DNA of 23,487 bases from a virus: positions 1 to 23,487 of IMG/VR virus record IMGVR_UViG_3300042868_003893; one strand, given 5' to 3'. Every line of letters begins with the position of its first letter. The stretch's first letter is position 1. Made by a program: the position numbers and the translations under genes. The notes below the pieces were generated by a model. The model was not told where the DNA came from. It saw only the letters and a program-made list of their open reading frames with translations, and ran no database searches. This document shows, in pieces, positions 7,961 to 13,925 of this stretch.

Positions 7961-9910
7961 ATGTCCGCACTTTCGATTCAAGTCCCTTTTCCTGTCTTTC
8001 AAGGCCGTGACGGCCAGCCACTGAAAAATGGTTATGTCTGGATCGGCCAACCAAATCTGAACCCACAGACCAACCCAGTAGCGGTTTATTTCGACGCAGC
8101 CCTAACCATCCCAGCGGCCCAGCCATTACGCACACTTAACGGTTACGTCTCACGCGCAGGCACTCCTGCCCAGATCTACGTCGATGGCGTGAACTTCAGC
8201 ATCTTGGTGCAAGACAGCAAAGGCTCAATGGTCTACAACTTTCCAGACGGAACGGGAATTAGTCCAAATGCTTCTGGAGTGGCATTTACTGGTTTTAAAG
8301 GACAAGTTGGTACTGTTGCAGATCTTGCAGATGATGATGGGTCAGACTGGATTGGATTTGACCAAGCAGGCACAGGATCTGTAGCAATTTCAGCGCAAGA
8401 CAAAATGCGTCAAACCGTCAACCTTGACGATTTTGGTGCGGATGGTACCCAAGCCGGTGACAGCGCAGCTTTGAAAGCAGCAGTTGCTTACGCTACTACC
8501 AATTGGCTTCCTATCATTCTTCCACCCCGTCGAATTTACTGGGATGGGACAATCATTGCGCAGGATAAAGTTCGATTGTGGGGAAGCGGAATGCCTGCAC
8601 TCAACAGCGGAAAAACTGCTCTTGAGGGCGGCACTATTATTCAAGGTGCGCTGTCCTTGACCGGCGATTACATTGATTTGCGTGACTTTGGTGTTGACAT
8701 TGGATCAATGTCTGGTGTTGCCACAGCCGATGCAATCAAGTGCCTTGCACAACCGTACAACACAGGAAAAGTACTACATACAGAAAACCTTATCGGTCTT
8801 TGCAACAGTCCAGCATCGGCTGTTCATGCTCTGTTGCTTGAAGGATACAACCAACACACAGGCGGCAATCTGCACGGCATTTACGGCTACTTCGGTGTTG
8901 TGCTCAAAACCCGCAATGTGCAGTTGACCAATATCAAGGCCATCGATCCAAGCGACACCGGTGTGTATTTCAAGTCTGACAGCAAATACGGTCAGTGCAG
9001 CGATGTGCAGGTTGACGCAATTGAGGTTGTCGGCTCAAGTGCTGGTGCAGTTGACTATGCTGTGCGACTACAAGCAGACAGCGCACTGATGGACAACATT
9101 CAAATCGGCAAAATTAGAGCGCAGGGCCACGGCACTTCTTTGCTGGTTCAAACGCTTGATTTTGCTGGTGCGGCATTTGGATCGGCTTACATCGGCAGCA
9201 TCATCAGCGAAGGTGCAACTACTGACGATGTTTTTGTCTACAACTTGAAGCCTGGAGGTCGCCTTAACAATGTTGAAATTAACTCAATCATTTCCATCAA
9301 CCCGTTGGCTAAAACACTAAACTTGCTGTGTGAGTCGGGCGCAGAAATTAACGATGTTCGAATCAACAGCATTTATGCTAGTTATGCCAGCGGAGCGTCT
9401 AGTGCAGTTTTGGATGGGGCCGGTTTTATTGGGAGCGGTGTTCTTCGTTCGCAAATAGGTTCTGCTTCTCTGCTTGTAAATTACGGAACCGCATCTCTTG
9501 GCGCGTTGAATTATGCATCTCTTGGAGGCGATCATTTGCTGGGTATGCGAGTTGCGCGAGTTACTGGCCCAGGTTACCCAACACCAGGATATAGCGCTCA
9601 AACACTTTCAGGCGCAACAGCGAATGTTATTATTCCAAACAATAACGCGGGAACGCGAATAAGTTTGGTCAAGTTGACCCATGCTGCACCAATTACCATT
9701 ACAACATTTAGTCTGAGTCCATTAGGCAATCAATCAATCAGCCCAGGCCACATAGTGACGTTGTTTAATGGAACGTCTAATTTGGTCACAGTTAACAACA
9801 ACGGGGCAGGAAACATCCTAAACCCTGGTTACGCAAGCGTCGCTCTTGCTGAAAATGAAATACGGTCTTGGGTTTGCGGTGATGATTTTGTTTGGCGCGG
9901 AATGCCATAA
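7961..9910 (+). CDS. Tailspike with P22-like head-binding domain and beta-helix
   Basis: 649 residues. Residues 1-100 resemble the P22 tailspike head-binding domain ('VPFPVFQGRDGQPLKNGYVWIGQPNLNPQTNPVAVYFDAALTIPAAQPLRTLNGYVSRAGTPAQIYVDG...FPDG'). Residues about 145-215 begin a pectate-lyase-like parallel beta-helix ('NLDDFGADGTQAGDSAALKAAVAYA', 'ILPPRRIYWDGTI', 'LWGSGMPAL'). Repetitive 'NI.IG.I.A', 'INSI.S' coils follow to about 520. The last 100 residues form a separate beta-rich domain ending 'RSWVCGDDFVWRGMP', possibly trimerisation. Known role of the family: host polysaccharide recognition, often hydrolysis. AGGAG at 7947-7951 supports ATG 7961. The receptor and catalytic residues cannot be assigned from sequence alone. 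Confidence 0.88.
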   Translation: MSALSIQVPFPVFQGRDGQPLKNGYVWIGQPNLNPQTNPVAVYFDAALTIPAAQPLRTLNGYVSRAGTPAQIYVDGVNFSILVQDSKGSMVYNFPDGTGISPNASGVAFTGFKGQVGTVADLADDDGSDWIGFDQAGTGSVAISAQDKMRQTVNLDDFGADGTQAGDSAALKAAVAYATTNWLPIILPPRRIYWDGTIIAQDKVRLWGSGMPALNSGKTALEGGTIIQGALSLTGDYIDLRDFGVDIGSMSGVATADAIKCLAQPYNTGKVLHTENLIGLCNSPASAVHALLLEGYNQHTGGNLHGIYGYFGVVLKTRNVQLTNIKAIDPSDTGVYFKSDSKYGQCSDVQVDAIEVVGSSAGAVDYAVRLQADSALMDNIQIGKIRAQGHGTSLLVQTLDFAGAAFGSAYIGSIISEGATTDDVFVYNLKPGGRLNNVEINSIISINPLAKTLNLLCESGAEINDVRINSIYASYASGASSAVLDGAGFIGSGVLRSQIGSASLLVNYGTASLGALNYASLGGDHLLGMRVARVTGPGYPTPGYSAQTLSGATANVIIPNNNAGTRISLVKLTHAAPITITTFSLSPLGNQSISPGHIVTLFNGTSNLVTVNNNGAGNILNPGYASVALAENEIRSWVCGDDFVWRGMP

Positions 9911-9932
9911 TTTAAGACTAAAAGGCCAAATC

Positions 9933-10343
9933 ATGTTACCACTAACTGCCCTGCTTGATGTCGGCGGAAAGCTGATAGACAAGCTCATCCCAGACCCGAA
10001 GGCCAAGGCCATCGCTCAGATCGAACTTGCGAAGATGGCCCAGGGCGGTGAGTTGGCCAAAATGGCAAACGAAACTGATCTCTACAAGTCGGAGCAGGGC
10101 AACGTCACAGAGCGCCTAAAAGCCGATATGGGGTCAGACTCTTGGCTGTCAAAGAACATAAGGCCCATGACCCTAATAGCCATCTTGCTGGGGTACTTTA
10201 CATTTGCCACAATGTCGGCCTTCGGCAAAAACGCCAATGAATCTTACGTTGAACTTCTCGGGCAGTGGGGCATGTTGATCATGTCATTCTACTTCGGTGG
10301 ACGCACTCTTGAGAAAATCGTAGACATGCGGAGCAAGAAGTGA
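9933..10343 (+). CDS. Holin, 3-TM family
   Basis: 136 residues from ATG 9933 with AAGG at 9922-9925. A longer reading of the frame from 9846 overlaps the tailspike and is unlikely. The N-terminus 'LLDVGGKLIDKLIPDPKAKAIAQIELAKMAQGGELAKMANETDLYKSEQGNV' matches the phage 3TM holin pattern (GGKLIDRLIPDP...). 'WLSKNIRPMTLIAILLGYFTFA' and 'WGMLIMSFYFGGRTLEKIV' are membrane segments (about residues 68-90 and 105-125). Holins form the membrane lesion that times lysis. The stop overlaps the endolysin start (GTGA), the usual holin-endolysin pairing. Confidence 0.88.
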   Translation: MLPLTALLDVGGKLIDKLIPDPKAKAIAQIELAKMAQGGELAKMANETDLYKSEQGNVTERLKADMGSDSWLSKNIRPMTLIAILLGYFTFATMSAFGKNANESYVELLGQWGMLIMSFYFGGRTLEKIVDMRSKK

Positions 10344-10777
10344 ACCTGACGCCCCACTTCACCCTTCAAGAATTGATCGCCAGCGATACAGCCGAGCGCA
10401 ACGGCTGGGACAACAGCCCAAATGAGCAAGAGCTGTCCAACCTCACGCGCTTGGCTGACTTTTTGGAACAGGTAAAAGTTGTTCTTCGTGGCAAGCCCAT
10501 CATGATCAATTCGGCATTCAGATCCAAGAAGGTCAACGATGCCGTGGGCAGCAAAGATACCAGCCAGCACCGCCTTGGCTGCGCGGCTGATTTGAGGGTG
10601 CCAGGCATGACACCAGATCAAGTGGTCAAGGCCATCGTCGCCAGCGGTATTGGCTACGATCAGGTAATCCGCGAGTTTGACCGCTGGACACACGTCAGCA
10701 TTTCCAACACCATTGACACAGCGCCCCGGAAGCAAGCGCTGATTATCGACAAAACGGGCGTAAGGGCTTATTTGTAA
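10340..10777 (+). CDS. Endolysin, peptidase M15 family (peptidoglycan L,D/D,D-peptidase type)
   Basis: 145 residues from GTG 10340, which overlaps the holin TGA (GTGA). Zinc ligands of the M15 fold are visible: His77 and Asp84 in 'SQHRLGCAADLRV', and His118 in 'DRWTHVSI'. The 'NSAFRSKKVNDAVGS' segment (57-71) is the typical substrate-side motif. These enzymes cleave peptide crosslinks of the cell wall. There is no signal peptide, so access to the wall depends on the holin. No spanin gene was recognised after it; the next gene is on the other strand and overlaps its last 10 bases. Confidence 0.9.
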   Translation: MNLTPHFTLQELIASDTAERNGWDNSPNEQELSNLTRLADFLEQVKVVLRGKPIMINSAFRSKKVNDAVGSKDTSQHRLGCAADLRVPGMTPDQVVKAIVASGIGYDQVIREFDRWTHVSISNTIDTAPRKQALIIDKTGVRAYL

Positions 10778-11007
10778 ACGGATAAAAAGGCCAACAAGAA
10801 AGCAATCCAAAGTGTTGAAATAATCCCACCAAAAAACAGCTTCCCTAAAATCAATGTCAGCAGATCTACAGGCCCTATTTTCTTTCGGCAAACTTTAGCC
10901 GCACGTGCTGGGCAGTTCCGTCCTTGATTGCAGTCGTTATTGCACGGTGAACAGGATCCTGCTACATAGATCATTGGCTCTATTGCTGCAACTTGTTTGT
11001 CATTCAT
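10768..11007 (-). CDS. Small Cys-rich protein with C-terminal membrane segment
   Basis: 79 residues. A Cys-rich half 'CSPCNNDCNQGRNCPARAAKVC' (about residues 19-40) is followed by a long hydrophobic segment 'LLTLILGKLFFGGIISTLWIAFLLAFL' (about 49-76). The 'CNQGR.CP.R' signature is one I recognise from short proteins in Burkholderiales phages; its function is unknown. ATG overlaps the upstream gene's stop (ATGA at 11004-11007). It is the last gene of the leftward operon and ends inside the last codons of the endolysin gene on the opposite strand. Topology suggests a membrane-anchored protein with a cytoplasmic or periplasmic metal- or disulphide-stabilised knuckle. Confidence 0.7.
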   Translation of the reverse strand: MNDKQVAAIEPMIYVAGSCSPCNNDCNQGRNCPARAAKVCRKKIGPVDLLTLILGKLFFGGIISTLWIAFLLAFLSVYK

Positions 11008-11222
11008 ATATTCTCATTTCCCCTGATAGCGGCAACTATGTCAGGTAGATATGGGGTTTCCATATTCTCAAACATATCAGTTACTCGCTCTTCAGCTTGC
11101 TCACGTTCATCAGCACGAACAAGGGCTTCAAAGGCTTTGATGGCATCTGTGCTGCACATATAAGTGTTAATGTGTTCCTGCCAAAAACCAGCTTCACGGG
11201 CCATGTCTATCGTGTCTCTCAT
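11004..11222 (-). CDS. Small conserved phage protein, function unknown
   Basis: 72 residues from ATG 11222, which has GGAG upstream and overlaps the neighbouring stop as ATGA; an upstream in-frame ATG at 11276 lies inside the preceding gene. The pattern 'MRDTIDMAREAGFWQEHI...DAIKAFEALVRADEREQAEE' is common in short phage and prophage proteins of Proteobacteria. Largely helical and acidic. No catalytic motif is visible. It is coupled on both sides in the leftward operon. Confidence 0.72.
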   Translation of the reverse strand: MRDTIDMAREAGFWQEHINTYMCSTDAIKAFEALVRADEREQAEERVTDMFENMETPYLPDIVAAIRGNENI

Positions 11223-11470
11223 GTGTTCTTCTCCACCTGAGTAAACAGGGCATTGGTTGTTCGTGCCATCGCCCAAGCCATCCTGAAAGCCTCATCGACT
11301 TCAAAGCCTACGTCATTTTCATAGTCGGCAACGGTGGGCCAAGCGTAGTCGGGTGCTTGGGAACGATGCGCCCTGCCTTTCCAGTAATGGACATCACACA
11401 AATCACCTTGGTCAATGCCCTCTTTGTAAAGGTTGAACGCATAGCTTCCGCATTTGATGCACTTGTTCAT
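11219..11470 (-). CDS. Small protein with N-terminal zinc-knuckle-like motif
   Basis: 83 residues from ATG 11470, chosen because AAGGAG precedes it and ATG overlaps the upstream stop (ATGA); a start at 11509 would lie inside the upstream gene. It begins 'MNKCIKCGSYAFNLYKEGIDQGDLCDVHYWKGRAHR', with CxxC (residues 4-7) and a later C-x2-H that could bind zinc. The C-terminal half is acidic and aromatic. It ends in 'VEKNT', a tail shared with two other genes in the operon because it encodes the next gene's ribosome binding site. Function unknown. Confidence 0.7.
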   Translation of the reverse strand: MNKCIKCGSYAFNLYKEGIDQGDLCDVHYWKGRAHRSQAPDYAWPTVADYENDVGFEVDEAFRMAWAMARTTNALFTQVEKNT

Positions 11471-11874
11471 GTGTTCTTCTCCTTGAGTTTGGCTTCGATG
11501 TAACGCCATGTTGAAATCATGTCTACATACTCACCGTTTGCCTCAGTAGCCCCCCCGTATGCACTACGACAATCTTCAGACCAGTAGCCCATAGCCTCAA
11601 CCATCTCATCATCCGTCAGCCCAACCCATTGGTGTGCTGCGGGATGTTCTTCCAGCATGTACAACATTGTTTCCCTGCATTCATTCCAACCCGCCCGATA
11701 TTGAGGGCTTTCGCTGTCATCAACGATGGCCTCTGGCACGGCTGGCTGTGCTGCAAGGGCTTGCTTGATGGCGGTGATGGCCTTATTCCAGTACTCCTCT
11801 GCCATTGGCGTCATGTTGCCGGGATGTATGCCTTCCAACGCCTCCAGCGCCAGCTTCAATGCTTCGTCTTTCAT
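11467..11874 (-). CDS. Conserved phage protein, helical, function unknown
   Basis: 135 residues. The start 'MKDEALKLALEALEGI...NKAITAIKQALAAQPAVPEA' is a widespread N-terminal pattern in phage hypothetical proteins of Gammaproteobacteria and Betaproteobacteria, followed by variable C-termini. Here the C-terminal part has 'RAGWNECRETMLYMLEEH' and 'LTDDEMVEAMGYWSEDCRSAYGG'. The stop shares ATGA with the next gene, and the final 'KEKNT' codons form the GGAGAAGAAC ribosome binding site of that gene. No enzyme motif is visible. Confidence 0.72.
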   Translation of the reverse strand: MKDEALKLALEALEGIHPGNMTPMAEEYWNKAITAIKQALAAQPAVPEAIVDDSESPQYRAGWNECRETMLYMLEEHPAAHQWVGLTDDEMVEAMGYWSEDCRSAYGGATEANGEYVDMISTWRYIEAKLKEKNT

Positions 11875-12515
11875 TCTTGCACTCCAAAATTAAAAGCAAT
11901 CAATTGGCAGAACAGTCGATATTGCTCCAATGATTCTTTGTTGTCGGCGTGAGTTTTTTCAATTTGCCGAGAAAATTCAAGCACAGACCCTGTAAAGCAT
12001 CCACAAACAATTCGCACACCAATATTGTTATCAACAAACGCCGTTGTAAAACGACCAGAAGATTTTGCAGGGCCGATAAGCAACAGATTTTTGTGACTGG
12101 ACACCCAAGCATTGCCGGACACCCGAGCATTGTCGGACACCCGAGCATCGCCGGACACACAAGCATTACCGGACACACAAGCATTACCGGACACCCGAGC
12201 ATCGCCGGACACCCAAGCATCGTCGGACACCCAAGCATTGCCGGACACCCGAGCATTGTCGGACACCCGAGCATCGCCGGACACACAAGCATTACCGGAC
12301 ACCCGAGCATTGTCGGCCACCCAAGCATTACCGGACACCCAAGCATCGTCGGCCACCCAAGCATTGTCGGACTGCGAAAGGTTTTCTTCCTTTTCAATGT
12401 ATCCACCCAAATCTCCGGGAGATACTAGTGCGCCAATAGCAACAAGGGCTTTTACGCGATATAAGGTTATTCCTGAAAATTGCTTTGTGTCTGTTTCAAC
12501 CAATTCGTATTTCAT
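11871..12515 (-). CDS. Hexapeptide-repeat beta-helix phage protein
   Basis: 214 residues. The N-terminal segment to residue 49 includes 'VSPGDLGGYIEKEENLSQS'. Residues 50-139 are 15 tandem hexapeptides of the form (G/D)-(N/D)-A-(W/R/C)-V-(S/A), expected to build a left-handed or pentapeptide-like beta-helix. A C-terminal domain follows: 'LLLIGPAKSSGRFTTAFVDNNIGVRIVCGCFTGSVLEFSRQIEKTHADN'. The same three-part design occurs in many phage proteins of unknown function. The repeat is also an 18-bp DNA minisatellite (12099-12368), so repeat number may vary. It is coupled by ATGA to both neighbours. Confidence 0.78.
   Translation of the reverse strand: MKYELVETDTKQFSGITLYRVKALVAIGALVSPGDLGGYIEKEENLSQSDNAWVADDAWVSGNAWVADNARVSGNACVSGDARVSDNARVSGNAWVSDDAWVSGDARVSGNACVSGNACVSGDARVSDNARVSGNAWVSSHKNLLLIGPAKSSGRFTTAFVDNNIGVRIVCGCFTGSVLEFSRQIEKTHADNKESLEQYRLFCQLIAFNFGVQE
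12099..12368 (-). repeat. 18-bp coding minisatellite, 15 units
   Basis: Fifteen consecutive 18-bp units encode hexapeptides such as GNAWVS, DNARVS and GNACVS. On the + strand units read like 'gccggacacccaagcatt' with variation at a few positions. Length is an exact multiple of 18, so gain or loss of units keeps the frame. The reverse strand also stays open because of the repeat, which produces a false antisense ORF. Confidence 0.95.
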
Positions 12516-12793
12516 GTGTTTTTTTCACCAATATGATCAGCCTCGAAAGCGATGTCAATGCGTTTGTCATTCGCAAATTTCAAAATTGAGCGATCTGGAA
12601 AGACGACTCCAATAGCTGCAAGAGTTTCTTGCAGTTGTCCAAGTTTCTCTGTAAATCGTTCCTTTGTTGTTCCTCTCATGTCAAACTTCAAAGTCAGATT
12701 GATCGTGGTGTTACCAGAATTGTTTATTGCAGCCCCGCCACCGGCGCAATGAAATGTTCTCATTTTTTCTTCTTCTTGTGTGTGTTTTCTCAT
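12512..12793 (-). CDS. Small phage protein, function unknown
   Basis: 93 residues if started at ATG 12793, which overlaps the stop of the upstream microprotein (ATGA), as at almost every other junction here. A second in-frame ATG at 12763 after AGAAGAAG gives 83 residues and cannot be excluded. The body reads 'RTFHCAGGGAAINNSGNTTINLTLKFDMRGTTKERFTEKLGQLQETLAAIGVVFPDRSILKFAND', a beta strand followed by helices. It ends 'GEKNT', like two neighbours. I do not recognise the family. Confidence 0.62.
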   Translation of the reverse strand: MRKHTQEEEKMRTFHCAGGGAAINNSGNTTINLTLKFDMRGTTKERFTEKLGQLQETLAAIGVVFPDRSILKFANDKRIDIAFEADHIGEKNT

Positions 12794-12948
12794 GACGACC
12801 ACCATGAGACAAGCAAAACGGCCATGCCGACACCAATGGAAAAGGCCGTGGCGTAGCCTGCCAAGCGCTCAGAAAGTGGCTCTGCGCGGCCATAGCCCTG
12901 CACCCATGTGCAGTCGGCGTAGTTACGGGGTGTTGTGTTGTTCTTCAT
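12790..12948 (-). CDS. 52-residue membrane microprotein
   Basis: A short gene: ATG 12948 has GGAG upstream ('caggagaacgac' before ATG). The product begins 'MKNNTTPRNYADCTWVQGYGRAEPLSERLAGY' and ends in a hydrophobic helix 'ATAFSIGVGMAVLLVSWWSS' (about residues 33-52). Its stop overlaps the next ATG as ATGA at 12790-12793. The conserved-looking soluble start ('NYAD.TWVQG.GRAEP') plus a single C-terminal membrane helix resembles small tail-anchored proteins in Burkholderiales phages. Function unknown. Confidence 0.7.
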   Translation of the reverse strand: MKNNTTPRNYADCTWVQGYGRAEPLSERLAGYATAFSIGVGMAVLLVSWWSS

Positions 12949-12966
12949 GTCGTTCTCCTGAAAGGT

Positions 12967-12981
12967 GGGGCCAGTGGCCCC
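12967..12981. other. Perfect short hairpin between two small genes
   Basis: GGGGCCA and TGGCCCC pair around a single base, so the stem is effectively 6 bp with a 3-base loop. It lies in the 39-base gap between 12988-13155 and 12790-12948. No T-tract follows in the direction of transcription, so it is more likely an RNA-processing or attenuation element than a full terminator. Confidence 0.5.
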
Positions 12982-12987
12982 GGTTTA

Positions 12988-13155
12988 TTAAGAAAAGTTT
13001 TTGTCAACAATTTCCCAGCACTTATCTCCAGCGCATGATGCCATTTGAATACATGCTTTTGCTTTTTCGTAGCTATCGCCAAAATTATTCATTCTGAATT
13101 TGACGCGCTCCGTCAGTTCTTTTGCAAATTTCTCAATCATCTCGGCGTTTGTCAT
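12988..13155 (-). CDS. 55-residue phage protein, function unknown
   Basis: ATG 13155 is preceded by AAGGAG at 9-base spacing, and stop TAA is at 12988-12990. The product 'MTNAEMIEKFAKELTERVKFRMNNFGDSYEKAKACIQMASCAGDKCWEIVDKNFS' is helical and amphipathic, with three cysteines in its C-terminal half. It is the first gene after the promoter-like block at 13198-13225. I do not recognise the family. Confidence 0.62.
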   Translation of the reverse strand: MTNAEMIEKFAKELTERVKFRMNNFGDSYEKAKACIQMASCAGDKCWEIVDKNFS

Positions 13156-13197
13156 AATGGTCAGCTCCTTGCTGGTTTGGTTTGTTGCGATGACTGA

Positions 13198-13225
13198 ATC
13201 ATAACATCATTTCACACAATCTCAC
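13198..13225 (-). promoter_or_regulatory. Candidate leftward promoter, copy 1 of a duplicated block
   Basis: On the - strand GTGAGA (13220-13225) and TATGAT (13198-13203) are 16 bases apart, about 45 bases before ATG 13155. The nonamer TTATGATTC containing the -10 recurs at 22552-22560 ahead of the Sak4-like gene. The surrounding block (13211-13256) is repeated at 14001-14036. Confidence 0.45.
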
Positions 13226-13256
13226 ACAATTCATTGATAGGGGCAAACCCTTAGAT
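13211..13256. repeat. Duplicated promoter-like block, copy 1
   Basis: Two conserved parts, 13211-13228 and 13241-13256, match 14001-14018 and 14021-14036 at 16/18 and 15/16 positions, with 12 versus 2 bases between them. Both copies are in the same orientation and lie on either side of the attC/cassette locus. In both, the - strand TAA stop of an upstream reading frame lies in the shared 'ATCTAAGGGTTTG'. Confidence 0.75.
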
Positions 13257-13382
13257 CGCCGGAGATAAGCGGGGCGCGTAGCGCATCCGACTTGGGCGAC
13301 CTGTTTTTAACCCTCGCTCGTAGGCCCAGCGAATCATCGCCATGCTGTCGTTTCCGTAGCTTGCTGAAATCACGTAGTCCAT
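13251..13382 (-). pseudogene. Truncated PP-loop (PAPS-reductase-like) gene, 5' fragment
   Basis: A 43-codon frame from ATG 13382, with GGAG upstream, begins 'MDYVISASYGNDSMAMIRWAYERGL'. SYGNDS is the PP-loop (SxGxDS) ATP-pyrophosphatase motif of phage PAPS-reductase-like proteins, normally some 200 residues or more. After residue 25 homology stops and the frame reads through an attC-like hairpin ('KTGRPSRMRYAPRLSPAI') to TAA. The fragment cannot be a working enzyme. It lies between attC-like hairpins, so a recombination break is likely. Confidence 0.7.
13257..13312 (-). other. Degenerate attC-like hairpin
   Basis: Read on the - strand, AACAGGTC (13300-13307) starts an arm with 'CAAGTCGGATGCGC', a short loop, and a returning arm 'GCGCCCCGCTTATCTCCGGCG'. 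The arms pair as AAG-CGG-GCGC with unpaired bases, like attC L''/L' boxes. AACAGGTC and the 14-mer GCTTATCTCCGGCG are identical to parts of the attC-like site at 13926-13978, which lies in the opposite orientation. The expected 3' GTTRRRY core is missing (GCGATCT instead), so recombination activity is doubtful. Confidence 0.45.
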
Positions 13383-13401
13383 CGTTCTCGCTCCGAAAAA
13401 C

Positions 13402-13458
13402 TGCTAACCCGTCATTCCAGCGGACGCCTATCGGCGCCCCTGAATTCAGGCGTTAGGT
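13402..13458 (+). other. Candidate integron attC site (attC-1)
   Basis: 57 bases in the classic 59-base-element layout. R'' TGCTAAC (13402-13408) is complementary over CTAAC/GTTAG to R' GTTAGGT (13452-13458), a perfect GTTRRRY core. The arms CAGCGGACGCC and GGCGCCCCTG pair with one extrahelical A in the 5' arm, as in known sites such as that of aadA cassettes. TATC forms the loop. The asymmetry places the cassette orientation on the + strand, with crossover expected between 13452 and 13453. The last codons of the gene at 13446-13631 (- strand) overlap it. Confidence 0.7.
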
Positions 13459-13631
13459 TCCTTTGCGCGGTCGATCTTGCTGCGCACCCATTCGGCACCT
13501 CCAAGCCGTGCCAGCTTCGCCCGTTGCTCCGGGGTCATCCGCAAGGAGGCTGTTACTGTCTCATCCCCCTGCTTCACGGGCTTGCGGCCTTGCCCCCTTC
13601 CGGGGCCTCCGCGCTTGGCTTCTTTGCTCAT
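13446..13631 (-). CDS. Small basic DNA-binding-like protein (cassette gene 2)
   Basis: 61 residues. The basic N-terminus 'MSKEAKRGGPGRGQGRKPVKQGDETVTASLRMTPEQRAKLARLGGAEWVRSKIDRAKEPNA' contains an RHH-like strand-helix-helix pattern ('ETVTASLRMTPEQRAKLARLGGAEWVRSKID', residues 24-54), seen in small proteins of plasmids, prophages and chromosomes of Burkholderiales. ATG overlaps the preceding stop (ATGA at 13628-13631). Its last codons 'PNA-stop' lie in the attC-1 site. It could be the autorepressor binding the paired repeats upstream of the pair; that is inference. Confidence 0.72.
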   Translation of the reverse strand: MSKEAKRGGPGRGQGRKPVKQGDETVTASLRMTPEQRAKLARLGGAEWVRSKIDRAKEPNA

Positions 13632-13837
13632 GCGTGGCGCTTCATCAGAAGGCTGGTGGCGGCACGTTCCGGGCCGGTCACGTAGTCAAGCAGGTGCTCG
13701 GCTTCTTCGTCTGTCACTTCGGCGTAGGCTTCGGCGCTGGTGATGCCGTAGTGCTTGGCAATGTTTGCCAGAATTGCCGCCTTGGTGGCTGCGTCGGTGG
13801 CTGCAAGAAACTTGGTGCTGATTTGTGCGTTGTTCAT
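13628..13837 (-). CDS. Small helical protein (cassette gene 1), function unknown
   Basis: 69 residues from ATG 13837 with AAGGAG upstream. 'MNNAQISTKFLAATDAATKAAILANIAKHYGITSAEAYAEVTDEEAEHLLDYVTGPERAATSLLMKRHA' is all-helical with an acidic central part. I recognise this type as occurring together with the 'GGPGRGQGRKP' protein in plasmids and prophages. The acidic-basic, overlapping arrangement with a private promoter resembles a toxin-antitoxin or similar two-part module, but no known toxin fold is visible. Confidence 0.72.
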   Translation of the reverse strand: MNNAQISTKFLAATDAATKAAILANIAKHYGITSAEAYAEVTDEEAEHLLDYVTGPERAATSLLMKRHA

Positions 13838-13872
13838 TTTGTTTCTCCTTCGTTTGTTGAGTTGATGTTGTT

Positions 13873-13900
13873 ATTGTAGTGCGTAATCAAACAATGTCAA
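13873..13900 (-). promoter_or_regulatory. Strong sigma-70-like promoter of the cassette operon
   Basis: On the - strand a perfect TTGACA -35 (13895-13900) and TACAAT -10 (13873-13878) are separated by 16 bases, about 36 bases before ATG 13837. It is the best consensus promoter in the window. Confidence 0.7.
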
Positions 13901-13925
13901 GAACTATTTGTAGTGCGCTATCAAA
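13874..13925. promoter_or_regulatory. Paired direct operator-like repeats
   Basis: TTGTAGTGCGTAATCAAA (13874-13891) and TTGTAGTGCGCTATCAAA (13908-13925) match at 16 of 18 positions and are 34 bases apart. Each has an imperfect palindrome (TGTAG...CTATCA in the second). One copy overlaps the -10 and spacer, the other lies just upstream of the -35, as expected for autoregulation by a small DNA-binding protein. Confidence 0.6.

Noticed and set aside
10778-11003. Spanin genes after the endolysin
   Set aside because: No + strand frame with a signal anchor or lipobox was seen; the only convincing gene there is on the - strand and Cys-rich.
12099-12368. Possible CRISPR array because of regular repeats
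   Set aside because: Units are 18 bp, contiguous, without spacers, in frame and coding.
11949-12428. 159-residue + strand frame full of GHPSIA/GHTSIT repeats
   Set aside because: It is the antisense of the hexapeptide-repeat gene; the 18-bp repeat keeps the opposite frame open. It has no ribosome binding site and the - strand gene has a conserved design.
12711-12893. 60-residue - strand frame
   Set aside because: It is in a different frame from the coupled microprotein 12790-12948 and has no ribosome binding site.
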